Both the position numbers and the translations under genes were made by a program. 60,339 bases of DNA from Candidatus Chloroheliaceae bacterium (lineage in GTDB: Bacteria > Chloroflexota > Chloroflexia > Chloroheliales > Chloroheliaceae). Where the stretch lies: positions 1-60,339 of the forward strand of contig JACAUC010000007.1 in assembly GCA_013390945.1 (NCBI GenBank). Reading direction: 5' to 3'. A model generated the notes under the pieces. That model saw only the letters and a list, made by a program, of their open reading frames with translations. It was not told the origin of the DNA and did not search any database. Positions 9,618-18,185 of the stretch are shown here, in pieces. Within the stretch, counting starts at the first letter, position 1, and each line of letters begins with the position of its first letter.

Positions 9618-11144
9618 TTAGGCGATATAAGCAATTACATCTACTAAGACTTTAACGCTCGACGAATAGCTGGAAACGGCGATTCCTTTCGTACCAATGG
9701 CGGCGTTGGAAGGATAGACGCGCGTGGCTGTGTTCGGTATAACCCCTAAGCCTACCGTTGCACCAGTGGCGAAGTTTTTGACACCTGTAGCATAGTTAAT
9801 TGTAGAGACTAGAGGTGTGGAGGTAGAGTTTCCCGGAAAGAGTATTGCAAAGCCTGTTGTACCACCAGAGACTGTAAAGGTACAGATGATACCGACGGCA
9901 TTACTCGGTATAGTTTGGGTCTGCCCGGCCGATCCCCAAGTGCCTTGCACTTGATAGTAGTTTATATAATCATACTTGGTAGTATTAGTAGGCGGCGGCC
10001 ACTGAAGGAGGCCATTTACTACAGGTGTACCTGCAGGGTATTCGGTTGTACCACCCACTACACGTATTGGACTAGAGAGAAAATAAGTACTCACAAAACT
10101 AGCACTAGCCGTAGTAGCTAGTTGTCTCCAACCAGGAGTTGCCCCTACTAGTAAGCGTTGTTGGTCGCTGGGGGGGAGGCCAGGGTAGCGTCGGCTAATC
10201 TGGGCTTGGGTCATTGGAATACCACCACCTACCCCTATAGAAGTGCAAATATGGACATCCCCATTCTTATCTATATGAACTTCTCCAGGGAGGTGAGGTA
10301 TTCCAGCCACACTGGGTGATCCAATTTGAGGTTCGGGTACAATACGCAGCGGGGCCGAGCCTGTAATGTTTGTACTATTGCTAGAGACTTGGAAGACCCC
10401 TCCATAGCCACCGTTGCCCGTACCAAAGCCATAAACGCCTGTCCCGGTATTGGATAAACCCAGCACTCCATTGGCAAGATCGCTTGCGCCTGTTATTCCA
10501 AAGTTACCCGGAACGGGAGTGGGATCAGTTGCCGCAGTGTTTATTATATTGCTAGAACCATTCACCCCTAGTACCGCTGGGGCAGTGCCACTTTGGGAGA
10601 GGGCATTGACCGCGGTGCCTCCGGCTGAACTTGTTACTAGGGCATCGAAAGGATAATAATTAAGGGCAGGGTTAGCTGTCGAAAGGCCATTGTACTTATT
10701 CTCAATGGTTAAAGCCTGAAAACCGACTCCGGCAGAACCCGTTGCTGGGGTAGTGAGGCTAGTCAGACCTGCTGCTGGGTTTGGCTGTACCACTAATGGT
10801 GATGTACCATCATTAATACTAAATGTCGCCGCCGCTTCAGCAGTGGGGGCTTCTTGTGCGATACCTGTGGCTACGCTGGCGGCGGCTAAACCGGCGGCAG
10901 CGACACCTAGCTGTTTTAACATTCGGCGGCGACTGGTAGGTTCGCTTGCAGGCGTGGTCGGGTTCGCCTTGTGCTGAACCTCTAACTGGGTTTGGGTCAA
11001 TTCGCGTTCTAGGTGTTTGATTTTTTCTTCTAGTGCCTCTCTTTGAGAACCGAATTCTCGTTTCATCTCTTCCATCATAGTGGAAAGTCGTGCTATTTCT
11101 GCATCACGCTTAGTTTTAGGTTTGCGCCAACTAGGTGTAGCCAT
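9618..11144 (-). CDS. Tat-type surface protein, paralogue C
   Basis: A 508-residue third paralogue, transcribed first in the minus-strand series. It has a coiled coil at residues 1-65, a Tat-like segment SRRRMLKQLGVAAAG near 70-105, a low-complexity Gly/Thr/Asn-rich stalk, then GEVHIDKNGDVHIC and the same C-terminal domain (WPPPTNTTKYDY, VLVDVIAYIA). The shared motif block before the final domain ties it most closely to paralogue B. The ATG is well placed behind AAGGAG. The three 3' ends are very similar at DNA level, so gene conversion or recent duplication is likely. The function is unknown; a secreted or wall-associated structural protein is the best guess. Confidence 0.75.
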   Translation of the reverse strand: MATPSWRKPKTKRDAEIARLSTMMEEMKREFGSQREALEEKIKHLERELTQTQLEVQHKANPTTPASEPTSRRRMLKQLGVAAAGLAAASVATGIAQEAPTAEAAATFSINDGTSPLVVQPNPAAGLTSLTTPATGSAGVGFQALTIENKYNGLSTANPALNYYPFDALVTSSAGGTAVNALSQSGTAPAVLGVNGSSNIINTAATDPTPVPGNFGITGASDLANGVLGLSNTGTGVYGFGTGNGGYGGVFQVSSNSTNITGSAPLRIVPEPQIGSPSVAGIPHLPGEVHIDKNGDVHICTSIGVGGGIPMTQAQISRRYPGLPPSDQQRLLVGATPGWRQLATTASASFVSTYFLSSPIRVVGGTTEYPAGTPVVNGLLQWPPPTNTTKYDYINYYQVQGTWGSAGQTQTIPSNAVGIICTFTVSGGTTGFAILFPGNSTSTPLVSTINYATGVKNFATGATVGLGVIPNTATRVYPSNAAIGTKGIAVSSYSSSVKVLVDVIAYIA

Positions 11145-11201
11145 ACGGTCTCCTTAATAATTACCTGCCCTATTAAACTTTGGAATAAACTGCCCCTCTT
11201 C

Positions 11202-11230
11202 ATTATATTGGATTAGCATTGCCGAATCAA
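11202..11230 (-). promoter_or_regulatory. Sigma-70-like promoter for paralogue C
   Basis: The minus strand reads TTGATT, 17 bases, TATAAT, about 58 bases upstream of the ATG at 11144. Confidence 0.55.
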
Positions 11231-11266
11231 CAAGGAACTATGGTTCTTTTCTCCTAAATAGATGGT

Positions 11267-12535
11267 TTAGAATAAGATTTGACCGGACTTACGTAGTTTG
11301 GTAACTTCCTGCTCCAGTGTTCTAAGTTGAATTGCATCTATATTGGCGCGTTCAAGCTGAATATCCTTTTTGGTAACTGTACAAAAGGATTGAAAGCCCA
11401 TTAACCCACGTGGCACTACGCTTTCCACCTCAAAAAATTTTCCCAACAACTCTTTCCAGTAGGAGGTGGTATAGAAAGTAGCCATACCAGTGCTTCCTTC
11501 TGCCACATTTTCAGTATGTTTCATAATATAGCGGTCTTTGAGCGGGGTGTCGGTTGGAATACCAAACCTAGAAAGACCGGAAGGGAGGTTAGCGGACTCT
11601 TCGGACGCACTTATATTAGCCTTAGCTAGGAGAGTCTGGCTGGTGTTGGAGAGCCAGCTAAAAGCCTCGAAGGTATGGGGAAAACCAGTTTTCCCTTGCC
11701 TAATCATTTCATCAAAAACGGTTTCATCATGGTAAGTTAGGAACGCTTTGCCGTTAGGCTTTAGTAGGCGATGAATCTCAGCCAACCAATAATCCGTGGT
11801 AGCATCTAGGTGGGTAAAAACTGAAATAGCATAAATCAGATCATAACTATTTGTCGGTAGTTCCATGATCGAATCAACCAGACTTATTTCTAACTGCGGG
11901 TAGAGGTAGCGGCAATAATATAACATTAGGGGGTCAATATCAAAGGCTGTTATTTCCGCCTGAGGTCGCTTGGATAGCATAGCACTAAAGACTCGCCCTA
12001 AACCACAGCCAAAATCCAATATCTTTGCCTTATCAGCTACGCCATTTACACTTGCTATAATTAGATCAGTAGTACCTCGGCCTAAATCCATAAAGAGGGG
12101 TTCGGATAGATAGCCATTAACTTTTTGCATAAGATGAGCTGGAATAGTTTGGAATCGCTGTGAAAAAGTAAGCTCACTTGAATCCAGTACCTCCAAGCTA
12201 ATTTTAGCCGCCAATTCTCGCCTACCGCTCCGATTTAAAGCAAAGAGGCTGAGATTGTGTATGCCTGGCTTGGTATCTTTGGGTAATTGTAGTTTGAAAT
12301 CAAAACCAACTGGCACTTTATATCTTTTAGATTGGGGGTAAGCTTCCAGCACATCAGGTCTGGATTGATCTATGGGATTAAAGGAGAGTATTGTATAGTC
12401 TAATCGGGTTTCGATAAAGCAAGCAGCCTCATTGTAACGCGCAGTTTCAAAAAACCCCCAGCCTGATATTCTTAAAGGATGCTCCGTTATTAGCTTAAAA
12501 CCATTAACCGGTGTATCAACACAGAATGTTAACAA
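11267..12535 (-). CDS. SAM-dependent methyltransferase with N-terminal beta-sandwich domain
   Basis: A 422-residue protein. Residues 1-130 form a beta-rich domain (PLRISGWGFF, LFALNRSGRRELAAK) similar in style to the sandwich segment inside the enzyme at 2873-6142. Residues about 145-290 are a class I methyltransferase fold: AKILDFGCGLGRVFSAM is the SAM-binding glycine loop, TAFDIDPLML is motif II, and LIYAISVFTHL is the post-motif. A C-terminal extension of about 100 residues ends in a short coiled coil. Such enzymes typically modify surface sugars or lipids; the substrate is unknown. No ATG is in frame and the best start is TTG at 12533-12535. The spacing to the nearest purine-rich site is loose, so the start is uncertain. 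Confidence 0.8.
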   Translation of the reverse strand: MLTFCVDTPVNGFKLITEHPLRISGWGFFETARYNEAACFIETRLDYTILSFNPIDQSRPDVLEAYPQSKRYKVPVGFDFKLQLPKDTKPGIHNLSLFALNRSGRRELAAKISLEVLDSSELTFSQRFQTIPAHLMQKVNGYLSEPLFMDLGRGTTDLIIASVNGVADKAKILDFGCGLGRVFSAMLSKRPQAEITAFDIDPLMLYYCRYLYPQLEISLVDSIMELPTNSYDLIYAISVFTHLDATTDYWLAEIHRLLKPNGKAFLTYHDETVFDEMIRQGKTGFPHTFEAFSWLSNTSQTLLAKANISASEESANLPSGLSRFGIPTDTPLKDRYIMKHTENVAEGSTGMATFYTTSYWKELLGKFFEVESVVPRGLMGFQSFCTVTKKDIQLERANIDAIQLRTLEQEVTKLRKSGQILF

Positions 12536-13028
12536 AATAAATTTAACTCACTTTCAACTAAAATAAACATTTGCTCAGCCTTTGCTAGGAACATCTTCAA
12601 ACAAAGTAGGTTAAGGTTTAGAAAATTTTTACCCCGTTGCCTAATGGCTCTTTGATTGTTACCATTCTAACTTAATTTATCAATTATTAATGCTAATATT
12701 AACAAGCACCTTGACCATATTATATCACTTTTACCAAGTGGTTGCAAGAAAGGGTTTTTAAAGCACTATTTAGGCGGCGGAGGCTTGTACCTAATCTATC
12801 GCCGGATTTAAGCTTTGGTATCTAGCTGGAGCCGAATTATCTGAAACAGATAAATCCATCCTACAATTTTGCCCATCTTCTCTAAAAACCCTCTGGTTCC
12901 AATCTTTTTCCAATAATGCTTAGGTATAACTTACTTATGAAGCAGGGTTAAAAACTTTTTATTGAGGGCATTGGTCTGCTAGGTGGTTATTTCGATAGCA
13001 GCGCATAATAGAGACAGGAGCTTATTTG
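12536..13028. other. Divergent intergenic region
   Basis: About 490 bases between divergent genes. It is AT-rich with a TATAAT on the minus strand near 12724. No repeat, RNA or coding feature is recognised. ACAGGAG at 13014-13020 is the ribosome site of the next gene. Confidence 0.45.
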
Positions 13029-14081
13029 ATGCTGGTAACACCCCAAACGAATTCAACTTACAAAACTTACATGGCTCAACATTCCCGGCAAATCAATCAT
13101 CTGGTCTTGGCGTTTATCTCTGGCGCGGGTTGTCTGGTGGCCGCTCTTCTGGCTACACCTACCCAATCTTTTCTGGAAACCCTCTCCATTGGTACGGGTT
13201 ATGTGGGGCTTTTGTTGCTCCTAGCAACGTTGGTAATGGGACCGCTCAATTTACTCAAAATTCGCAAAAATCCGGTAAACCTTAACTCCCGCCGAGATGC
13301 AGGTATCTGGGCCGGAATAATGATCCTAGTTCACCTCGTTTTCTCTTTCGCCCTCCAATTTAGCTGGACTGGTAACGTTTTGGGCCTCTTCCTTAATGAA
13401 GATGGCACACCTAAATTCAATCTCTTCGGGATTAGTAACGGGTTTGGTCTAATCGGAGCTTTGGTCGCCCTCTTCTTATTGGTTCTTTCCAACAACTATT
13501 CCCTAAAGAAATACAAAGGTAAGAATTGGAAGAAGCTACAGCGATTTAACTATCTGCTCTTTGGGTTAGCACTAGTACATACGCTCACCCAGCAGATCAA
13601 CGTCGGACGGAGCCTAGTTTTGACCTTTGGGGTTATCCTATTGGCTATCGGGGTAGTGGCCGCCCAAACCCTCGGCTTTATGGTCTACCGAGAGCGTGAG
13701 CAACAACGACAACTGGAACTGGAACGACAGCGGCAGTTGGAACAACAACGACAGCAGAAACTTGCCCCCAAGAAGCCGATGGCCCCAGCCCCACGCTACG
13801 TTGGTACGGCGGATAGTCGCCGGACGATGCGGGTAAATCAATCGGGCTATTATTACGAAGCTCCTACCGTCAATTTGGCGAAACTGGCTATGTACGTGGG
13901 AGTTGGAGTGTTTCTAGCTTTTATCGGCTTTGTCTTTGCACAGGAAGGGACGAATGTGCTGAGCAACGTGGTTCATGCGGTTGCCCCTGACTCTAGCTCC
14001 AACTCTGACAGTTCGGATGGCGGTTTCCAGTTTAGCTGGCCCTCCTCTTCCCAACCCTCCGCTAGAAGCCACCGCTCCTAA
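13029..14081 (+). CDS. Ferric-reductase-like transmembrane protein
   Basis: A 350-residue inner-membrane protein. Five to six hydrophobic segments lie in residues 20-215. They match the ferric-reductase-like transmembrane (YedZ/MsrQ-type) family by the pattern SRRDAGIWAGIMILVHLVFS and FNYLLFGLALVHTLTQQ, where histidines within helices would bind haem. A Gln/Arg-rich charged linker follows (about 215-245). Another membrane segment near 285-310 leads to a Ser-rich tail. ATG at 13029 is chosen over the TTG three bases earlier because ACAGGAG lies eight bases upstream. It is followed after 14 bases by apbE, so the pair likely handles electrons through a flavinylated partner. The extra C-terminal membrane segment and tail are not typical of MsrQ. 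Confidence 0.7.
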   Translation: MLVTPQTNSTYKTYMAQHSRQINHLVLAFISGAGCLVAALLATPTQSFLETLSIGTGYVGLLLLLATLVMGPLNLLKIRKNPVNLNSRRDAGIWAGIMILVHLVFSFALQFSWTGNVLGLFLNEDGTPKFNLFGISNGFGLIGALVALFLLVLSNNYSLKKYKGKNWKKLQRFNYLLFGLALVHTLTQQINVGRSLVLTFGVILLAIGVVAAQTLGFMVYREREQQRQLELERQRQLEQQRQQKLAPKKPMAPAPRYVGTADSRRTMRVNQSGYYYEAPTVNLAKLAMYVGVGVFLAFIGFVFAQEGTNVLSNVVHAVAPDSSSNSDSSDGGFQFSWPSSSQPSARSHRS

Positions 14082-14095
14082 AAGCTACCAAGAGT

Positions 14096-15085
14096 ATGTC
14101 CGGCGAAACCCCTCCTCTCAACCATCTGTTTGAAGCAGCCCTGAATTTCAGGGCTATGAACACCACTATAGAACTGCTTATCTATGCCCCAACCGATAAA
14201 GTTGAAGAAGTTAAAAGCGCAGGTCATCAAATCAAGACTCTCTTTGTGGAGTCGGAGGCGACCCTAAGCCGCTTTCGCCCGGAGAGCGAACTGAGCAAGC
14301 TCAACCGTCAGGGCTACTTGGAAAATAGCTCCGCTTTGCTCTATGAAAATGTAGCTGCTGCTTGGCAGATGCGCGATTTGACCTCCGGCATTTTTGATCC
14401 CACTATTTTAGATGCCCTAGAAGCGGCGGGTTATGACCGCAGTTTTGAGTTACTCAAAGGTGGCCTACCCCAATTATTTACCTTCCGCCAAACTTCGCGA
14501 CCTGATGCTTGGTACAATTCTGCCCAAGCTTGGATTAAGTTAGACCCACTCAGCCGCAGCATCCAACTGGCCCCCGGTCTGAGGTTGGACTTAGGAGGGA
14601 TTGCCAAAGGTTCCACGGCGACACGGGCGGTGGAACTCTTGCGTCACTTCCCTTTTTCCAGTTTTATGCTTAATGCCGGAGGTGATATGTATTTACATTC
14701 CAGTCCGCCGCAGAATAGCCAAGGCTGGAGGGTGGATATAGCAAACGAAGCATTAGGAGCCACCGGGGATATAACTAGTTTTTTAGTCATCAATAAGGCG
14801 GTGGCGACTTCTTCCACCACCGGGCGGCAATGGCGATTGGGTGGTCAGTCGCGCCACCACTTAATAGACCCCCGCACTAGACAACCCACTAATAATGGTT
14901 TGGCGGCAGCGACGGTGGTGGCGGAGACGGTGCAGATGGCCGACGTAATGGCAAAAACGGCCTTGATCTTGTTTGATCCTAAAGCCACGCAACAAGCAGT
15001 TGAAAACCTGCTGGCTTTGAAGCAAACTGCTGGGCTAGATACCATCCTACTTCAGACCGCGCAAGGCGAGCTTATCGAACTCTGA
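14096..15085 (+). CDS. apbE: FAD:protein FMN transferase (ApbE family)
   Basis: A 329-residue ApbE-family enzyme that attaches FMN from FAD to a Thr or Ser of target flavoproteins. Visible signatures are the N-terminal AMNTTIELLIYA strand, RFRPESELSKLNRQG, the glycine-rich LRLDLGGIAKGSTATRA block, FMLNAGGDMYLH, and the C-terminal HHLIDPRTRQPT and MADVMAKTALIL segments with metal-binding acidic residues. No lipoprotein signal is obvious, so it may act in the cytoplasm or start further upstream. It is co-directional with the ferric-reductase-like gene 14 bases upstream, which suggests coupling. No FMN-binding-domain substrate gene is visible nearby. Confidence 0.9.
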   Translation: MSGETPPLNHLFEAALNFRAMNTTIELLIYAPTDKVEEVKSAGHQIKTLFVESEATLSRFRPESELSKLNRQGYLENSSALLYENVAAAWQMRDLTSGIFDPTILDALEAAGYDRSFELLKGGLPQLFTFRQTSRPDAWYNSAQAWIKLDPLSRSIQLAPGLRLDLGGIAKGSTATRAVELLRHFPFSSFMLNAGGDMYLHSSPPQNSQGWRVDIANEALGATGDITSFLVINKAVATSSTTGRQWRLGGQSRHHLIDPRTRQPTNNGLAAATVVAETVQMADVMAKTALILFDPKATQQAVENLLALKQTAGLDTILLQTAQGELIEL

Positions 15086-15088
15086 TCT

Positions 15089-15152
15089 GATCTTCTCAAT
15101 AAGTAGGGGTTTATTGAATAAACCTGCCTTACATTGGGCGTATTGAACCAGC
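15089..15152. repeat. Partial copy of the TATC..CTCAATA repeat family
   Basis: Carries the end TCTTCTCAATA and the AGTAGGGGTTTATTGAATAAACC hairpin core seen in complete copies at 38731-39002, 40323-40425 and 46618-46717. The far end is missing. Confidence 0.6.
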
Positions 15153-15179
15153 CTTTTTCTAAATTGGGGGATTTTAAAG

Positions 15180-16055
15180 TTATCGGTTCCCTAAATTAGC
15201 CAGAAAGTCTTGCAACTCCACAGAACAGGTTGATCCCGCCTCTGCCCTTAGCACTAAAGAGATAAGCTCTTCCAAAGCACCTGCATAATTCAGCAGGGTG
15301 TTAACGATATTCTCCACATCAATAGTATCAGTCTCGTTTCGGGCAATTCTGGCTACGAGTTCCCCCTTTCGTACTCCTTTGAGCAGGTTATTGCGATGGG
15401 TACGGCTCTCCATACTCGGACAGGCTAAGAGTAACTTGATAAAATCTAACTTAGCCAGAAAATCGTCTTTTAATTCTTGGTCTAGCCGTTTGAACTGCGT
15501 AACGAGCAGTTTCTTCGGAAGATTGTCTGGAATTGACAAAGTCCTCAACTCCTCCTCGATCTCCTGAATATTTTCTTTGAGTGGCTTGATGTTTTGCTCG
15601 GTCCTCATGACCTCTCGCGGGTCACTACTAAATATTTTGATCTTTTCCAGTTCGAATAAAACTTTATACGCACTGTTGAGTTGATCCTCTAGGTCTTTGC
15701 GCCGGGACGCTTTGGGCGAATCGGGATTCCCCACTGGCCTAGGGTCTTTGACCTGCGTAACGAACTGCTCGTTACAAAGTGCCTGAGCATCTTTAAGTTT
15801 CTGGTTCTCCACGACTTCTCCTAGAGCCACCGTGATTAGTGCCGCGATCCGATTGCAGCTATCAAAGTAATCTATGACATCCTTGATGGCTTGTGGTAAG
15901 GTGGGATTCTTGCGGATTATGCTGCTGGGGTTGGGTGCAGGTTGATCCGGGTGAATTTCCACTCGCCAGACTATATCTTCTAATTGCTCTACGTTTCGGA
16001 AAGCATCCGCTAAGCCGTCGGTCAAAGCCGTTCTTTGTCTTACTGTTAAGCTCAT
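15180..16055 (-). CDS. EAD1 - coiled coil - second effector-associated domain (adaptor-like)
   Basis: A 291-residue protein with no enzymatic motif. Residues 1-92 match effector-associated domain 1 (EAD1, a death-fold-like helical adaptor; LTVRQRTALTDGLADAF) and are almost identical to the start of the protein at 16309-16887. Residues 117-175 are a coiled coil (RRKDLEDQLN, IQEIEEEL) shared with both neighbours. Residues about 200-290 (LLLACPSMESRTHRNNLL, ENIVNTLLNYAGALEELI) resemble another effector-associated domain, probably the EAD2 type, from memory of the pattern. In known NTP-dependent conflict systems, EADs couple sensors to effectors by homotypic contacts. This protein could bridge an EAD1 effector to an EAD2 partner. 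A dispersed AACTGCTCGTTAC repeat encodes CNEQFVTQ at 95-101. Confidence 0.75.
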   Translation of the reverse strand: MSLTVRQRTALTDGLADAFRNVEQLEDIVWRVEIHPDQPAPNPSSIIRKNPTLPQAIKDVIDYFDSCNRIAALITVALGEVVENQKLKDAQALCNEQFVTQVKDPRPVGNPDSPKASRRKDLEDQLNSAYKVLFELEKIKIFSSDPREVMRTEQNIKPLKENIQEIEEELRTLSIPDNLPKKLLVTQFKRLDQELKDDFLAKLDFIKLLLACPSMESRTHRNNLLKGVRKGELVARIARNETDTIDVENIVNTLLNYAGALEELISLVLRAEAGSTCSVELQDFLANLGNR

Positions 16056-16089
16056 AAGGTCTAGTTCCCCTCTATCTATTTAAGCGACA

Positions 16090-16275
16090 TTACAAATTCT
16101 GCAACTCTTGTTCAACCTTCTGGATCTCTTCTTTGGTTTGCTGAATGGCTCTTGAGACGCGCTGGCGTTCAATCGGGTCGTTAGTGATAAATAGTTTGAT
16201 TTGTTCCAGTTCTCGTAGGTTTTTGTAATAATCGTTGAGTTGGTCTTCTAGGTCTTTGCGGCGTTTATCGCTCAT
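16090..16275 (-). CDS. Small coiled-coil protein of the EAD cluster
   Basis: A 61-residue protein consisting of little more than the coiled coil shared by its neighbours: SDKRRKDLEDQLNDYY, then DPIERQRVSRAIQQTKEEI. AGGAG ten bases before the ATG and spacings of 33-34 bases on each side support it as a real operon member. It may be a competitive regulator of coil-mediated assembly, or the remnant of a third EAD1-coil gene that lost its domain. It was kept because of the ribosome site and strong conservation of the coil. Confidence 0.65.
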   Translation of the reverse strand: MSDKRRKDLEDQLNDYYKNLRELEQIKLFITNDPIERQRVSRAIQQTKEEIQKVEQELQNL

Positions 16276-16308
16276 CGGGTTGGCTCCTATCTCTCTAGTT
16301 AAGCGGCG

Positions 16309-16887
16309 TTATAGCTTCCGCCATTTCTCCTCGATCTCCTCAATCCGTTTGTTGACTAGCTCAATTTGTTTCATGATTTTGCGACGCTCCAGAGGGTCTA
16401 CAGTGTAATGATTCATACGTTCCAGTTCATCCAAATCGCTATAAGAATCGCGGAGTTGGTCTTCTAGGTCTTTGCGCCGGGACGCTTTGAACTGCTCGTT
16501 ACGCAGATCTGGATTCTCCATTGGCATTGGCCTAGGGTCTTTGACCTGCGTAACGACAACCAACTGCTCGTTACGTTGACCTGCTCCGTTACGCAGTTCT
16601 CCTTGTAAAAGTGCCTGAGCATCTTTAAGTTTCTGGTTCCCCCCCACTTCTCCTAGAGCCACTGTGACTAGTGCCGCGATCCGGTTGCAGCTGTCAAAAT
16701 AATCTATGACATCCTTGATGGCTTGCGGTAAGGTGGGATTCTGGCGGATTATATCGCGGGGGTTGGGTGCAGGTTGATCCGGGTGAATTTCCACCCGCCA
16801 GACTATATCTTCTAATTGTTCTACGTTTCGGAAAGCATCCGCTAAGCCGTCGGTCAAAGCCGTTCTTTGTCTTACTGTTAAGCTCAT
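16309..16887 (-). CDS. EAD1 - coiled-coil protein
   Basis: A 192-residue paralogue of 15180-16055 lacking its C-terminal domain. EAD1 covers residues 1-92. A low-complexity linker follows that contains two copies of the dispersed repeat (read as RNEQLVVVTQ and LRNEQF). A coil (RRKDLEDQLRDSYSDLDELE to the C-terminal EEIEEKWRKL) closes the protein. It starts 13 bases after the protease stop, and its ribosome site appears to lie inside the end of the protease gene. Like other EAD proteins it probably oligomerises. The near-identical first 60 residues compared with 15180-16055 show recent duplication. Confidence 0.72.
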   Translation of the reverse strand: MSLTVRQRTALTDGLADAFRNVEQLEDIVWRVEIHPDQPAPNPRDIIRQNPTLPQAIKDVIDYFDSCNRIAALVTVALGEVGGNQKLKDAQALLQGELRNGAGQRNEQLVVVTQVKDPRPMPMENPDLRNEQFKASRRKDLEDQLRDSYSDLDELERMNHYTVDPLERRKIMKQIELVNKRIEEIEEKWRKL

Positions 16888-16900
16888 AAGGTCTAGTTAA

Positions 16901-18001
16901 TTACTCCTGATTCCTTAGCAAAGGCCACTTTTGTTTCTCTTGGAGGTGTTTGACAATCGTATCCATTGGAATCCCTTTGTTGGTCTTTTCCTTATCACTA
17001 CCTGTTATTGTGCCATGATGCAAAGCCACTAGTTCAAAACCCATATTGAAGCAGGGCGAACCGGACGAGCCTTTATCGGTATTGGTCATATAGCGCACCC
17101 GACGGCGATATTGGTCTATTTCATGAACCGCTTGAGTATCCATAGCCAGCTTTAGATACCCTCCTTCGGGGTGCTGCATAATCAGTAACCCACTGTTTTT
17201 GGGAAATGGATAAGCTTTATCGGTCAACTTTTGCCAGCCACGTAGGGGAGCAACTTGGTTTAGACTACTGACGGGACGTTCTTTGCCTACCTCTTTTTCA
17301 AGCTGGATAATCGCATAATCTAGCTCATCCGGGCCAATCACCGCCTCTTTCGCTTGACCGCTACTAAGTTCCAGTGGGTTATAGGGACTATAAGCCAAGT
17401 TCCAGTCCGTTGCCAAACTGCGGGACGTGCCAGATTGTGGCTTGCCATCTTCCATCTTATAATCAAAAAGGAGTTGTACTTTGGTGGGGTCTACCTTTCC
17501 TTTGATAACTGGCTCCATTACATGATAATTGGTCATTACGGCACGTGGCCCCACCAAAAAGCCCGTACCCACCAGTGGGGCGGTCTGACTACCCGAAGTG
17601 GCAAGCGGCACGATAATGAGACAGATTTGAGGTTCAATCTGAACCACCCATTTAGCAAAGGCATCGGGATCGAAATAGTCTATTAGGGTGCGAACTTTAG
17701 CCTCGAACGCCTGATATTCCTGATTGGTTCGGTCGTAGGGTGCAAGGCCAAAATCTTTTAGCAGGGCGTTATCTGGGTTTTCCGCCCGTGCGCCTTCGAT
17801 TAGTTTGCCAATGCTATCTCTTCTTTGGGCTTCGTCAATAATTGCTTTAATCACCACCTTTAAATTTTTGTTAAGAGAGACAATCTGGCTTAAACGCCAA
17901 CCTAGTTGATTACTAAGCATCTCGTCTAGTTGGTCGGGATCATTAAAAGCATCGGCCAAAGCACTGGTTAACAGAACACGTTGTGGTACTGAAAGTTCCA
18001 T
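16901..18001 (-). CDS. EAD1 - trypsin-like serine protease (conflict-system effector)
   Basis: A 366-residue protein, first gene of the cluster. Residues 1-88 are a good EAD1 (SVPQRVLLTSALADAFNDPD, ARAENPDNALL). Residues about 125-360 are a trypsin-2-type protease. The triad is visible: His160 in TNYHVM, Asp228 in ELDYAII and Ser313 in GSSGSP, with GTGFLVG as the first strand. No signal peptide is present, so it should act in the cytoplasm. EAD-linked trypsins are described as effectors of NTP-dependent bacterial conflict systems, cutting host or regulator proteins once recruited. ATG at 18001 is preferred to the upstream GTG because GGAG lies nine bases before it. Confidence 0.85.
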   Translation of the reverse strand: MELSVPQRVLLTSALADAFNDPDQLDEMLSNQLGWRLSQIVSLNKNLKVVIKAIIDEAQRRDSIGKLIEGARAENPDNALLKDFGLAPYDRTNQEYQAFEAKVRTLIDYFDPDAFAKWVVQIEPQICLIIVPLATSGSQTAPLVGTGFLVGPRAVMTNYHVMEPVIKGKVDPTKVQLLFDYKMEDGKPQSGTSRSLATDWNLAYSPYNPLELSSGQAKEAVIGPDELDYAIIQLEKEVGKERPVSSLNQVAPLRGWQKLTDKAYPFPKNSGLLIMQHPEGGYLKLAMDTQAVHEIDQYRRRVRYMTNTDKGSSGSPCFNMGFELVALHHGTITGSDKEKTNKGIPMDTIVKHLQEKQKWPLLRNQE

Positions 18002-18185
18002 GAGCGGTTTCTCCACTTCAACAAATTTTCTAAAAGTCCGCTTTTAAACCTTGACCCGGAATTTAGGTAAATCTAAAATTTCCAATTCGGGAATATGCTC
18101 ACCTTAATTGACCAAATGGTATCACAAGGGCTACGCAATTGCAACGGTTGTGGGAGGCGGCTCCTCGGCTGACCGCGCCGATGCC

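Noticed and set aside
12983..13285. Alternative frame at the ferric-reductase-like gene start
   Set aside because: It overlaps the membrane protein in another frame and lacks a ribosome site. The 13029 frame has ACAGGAG and clear helices.
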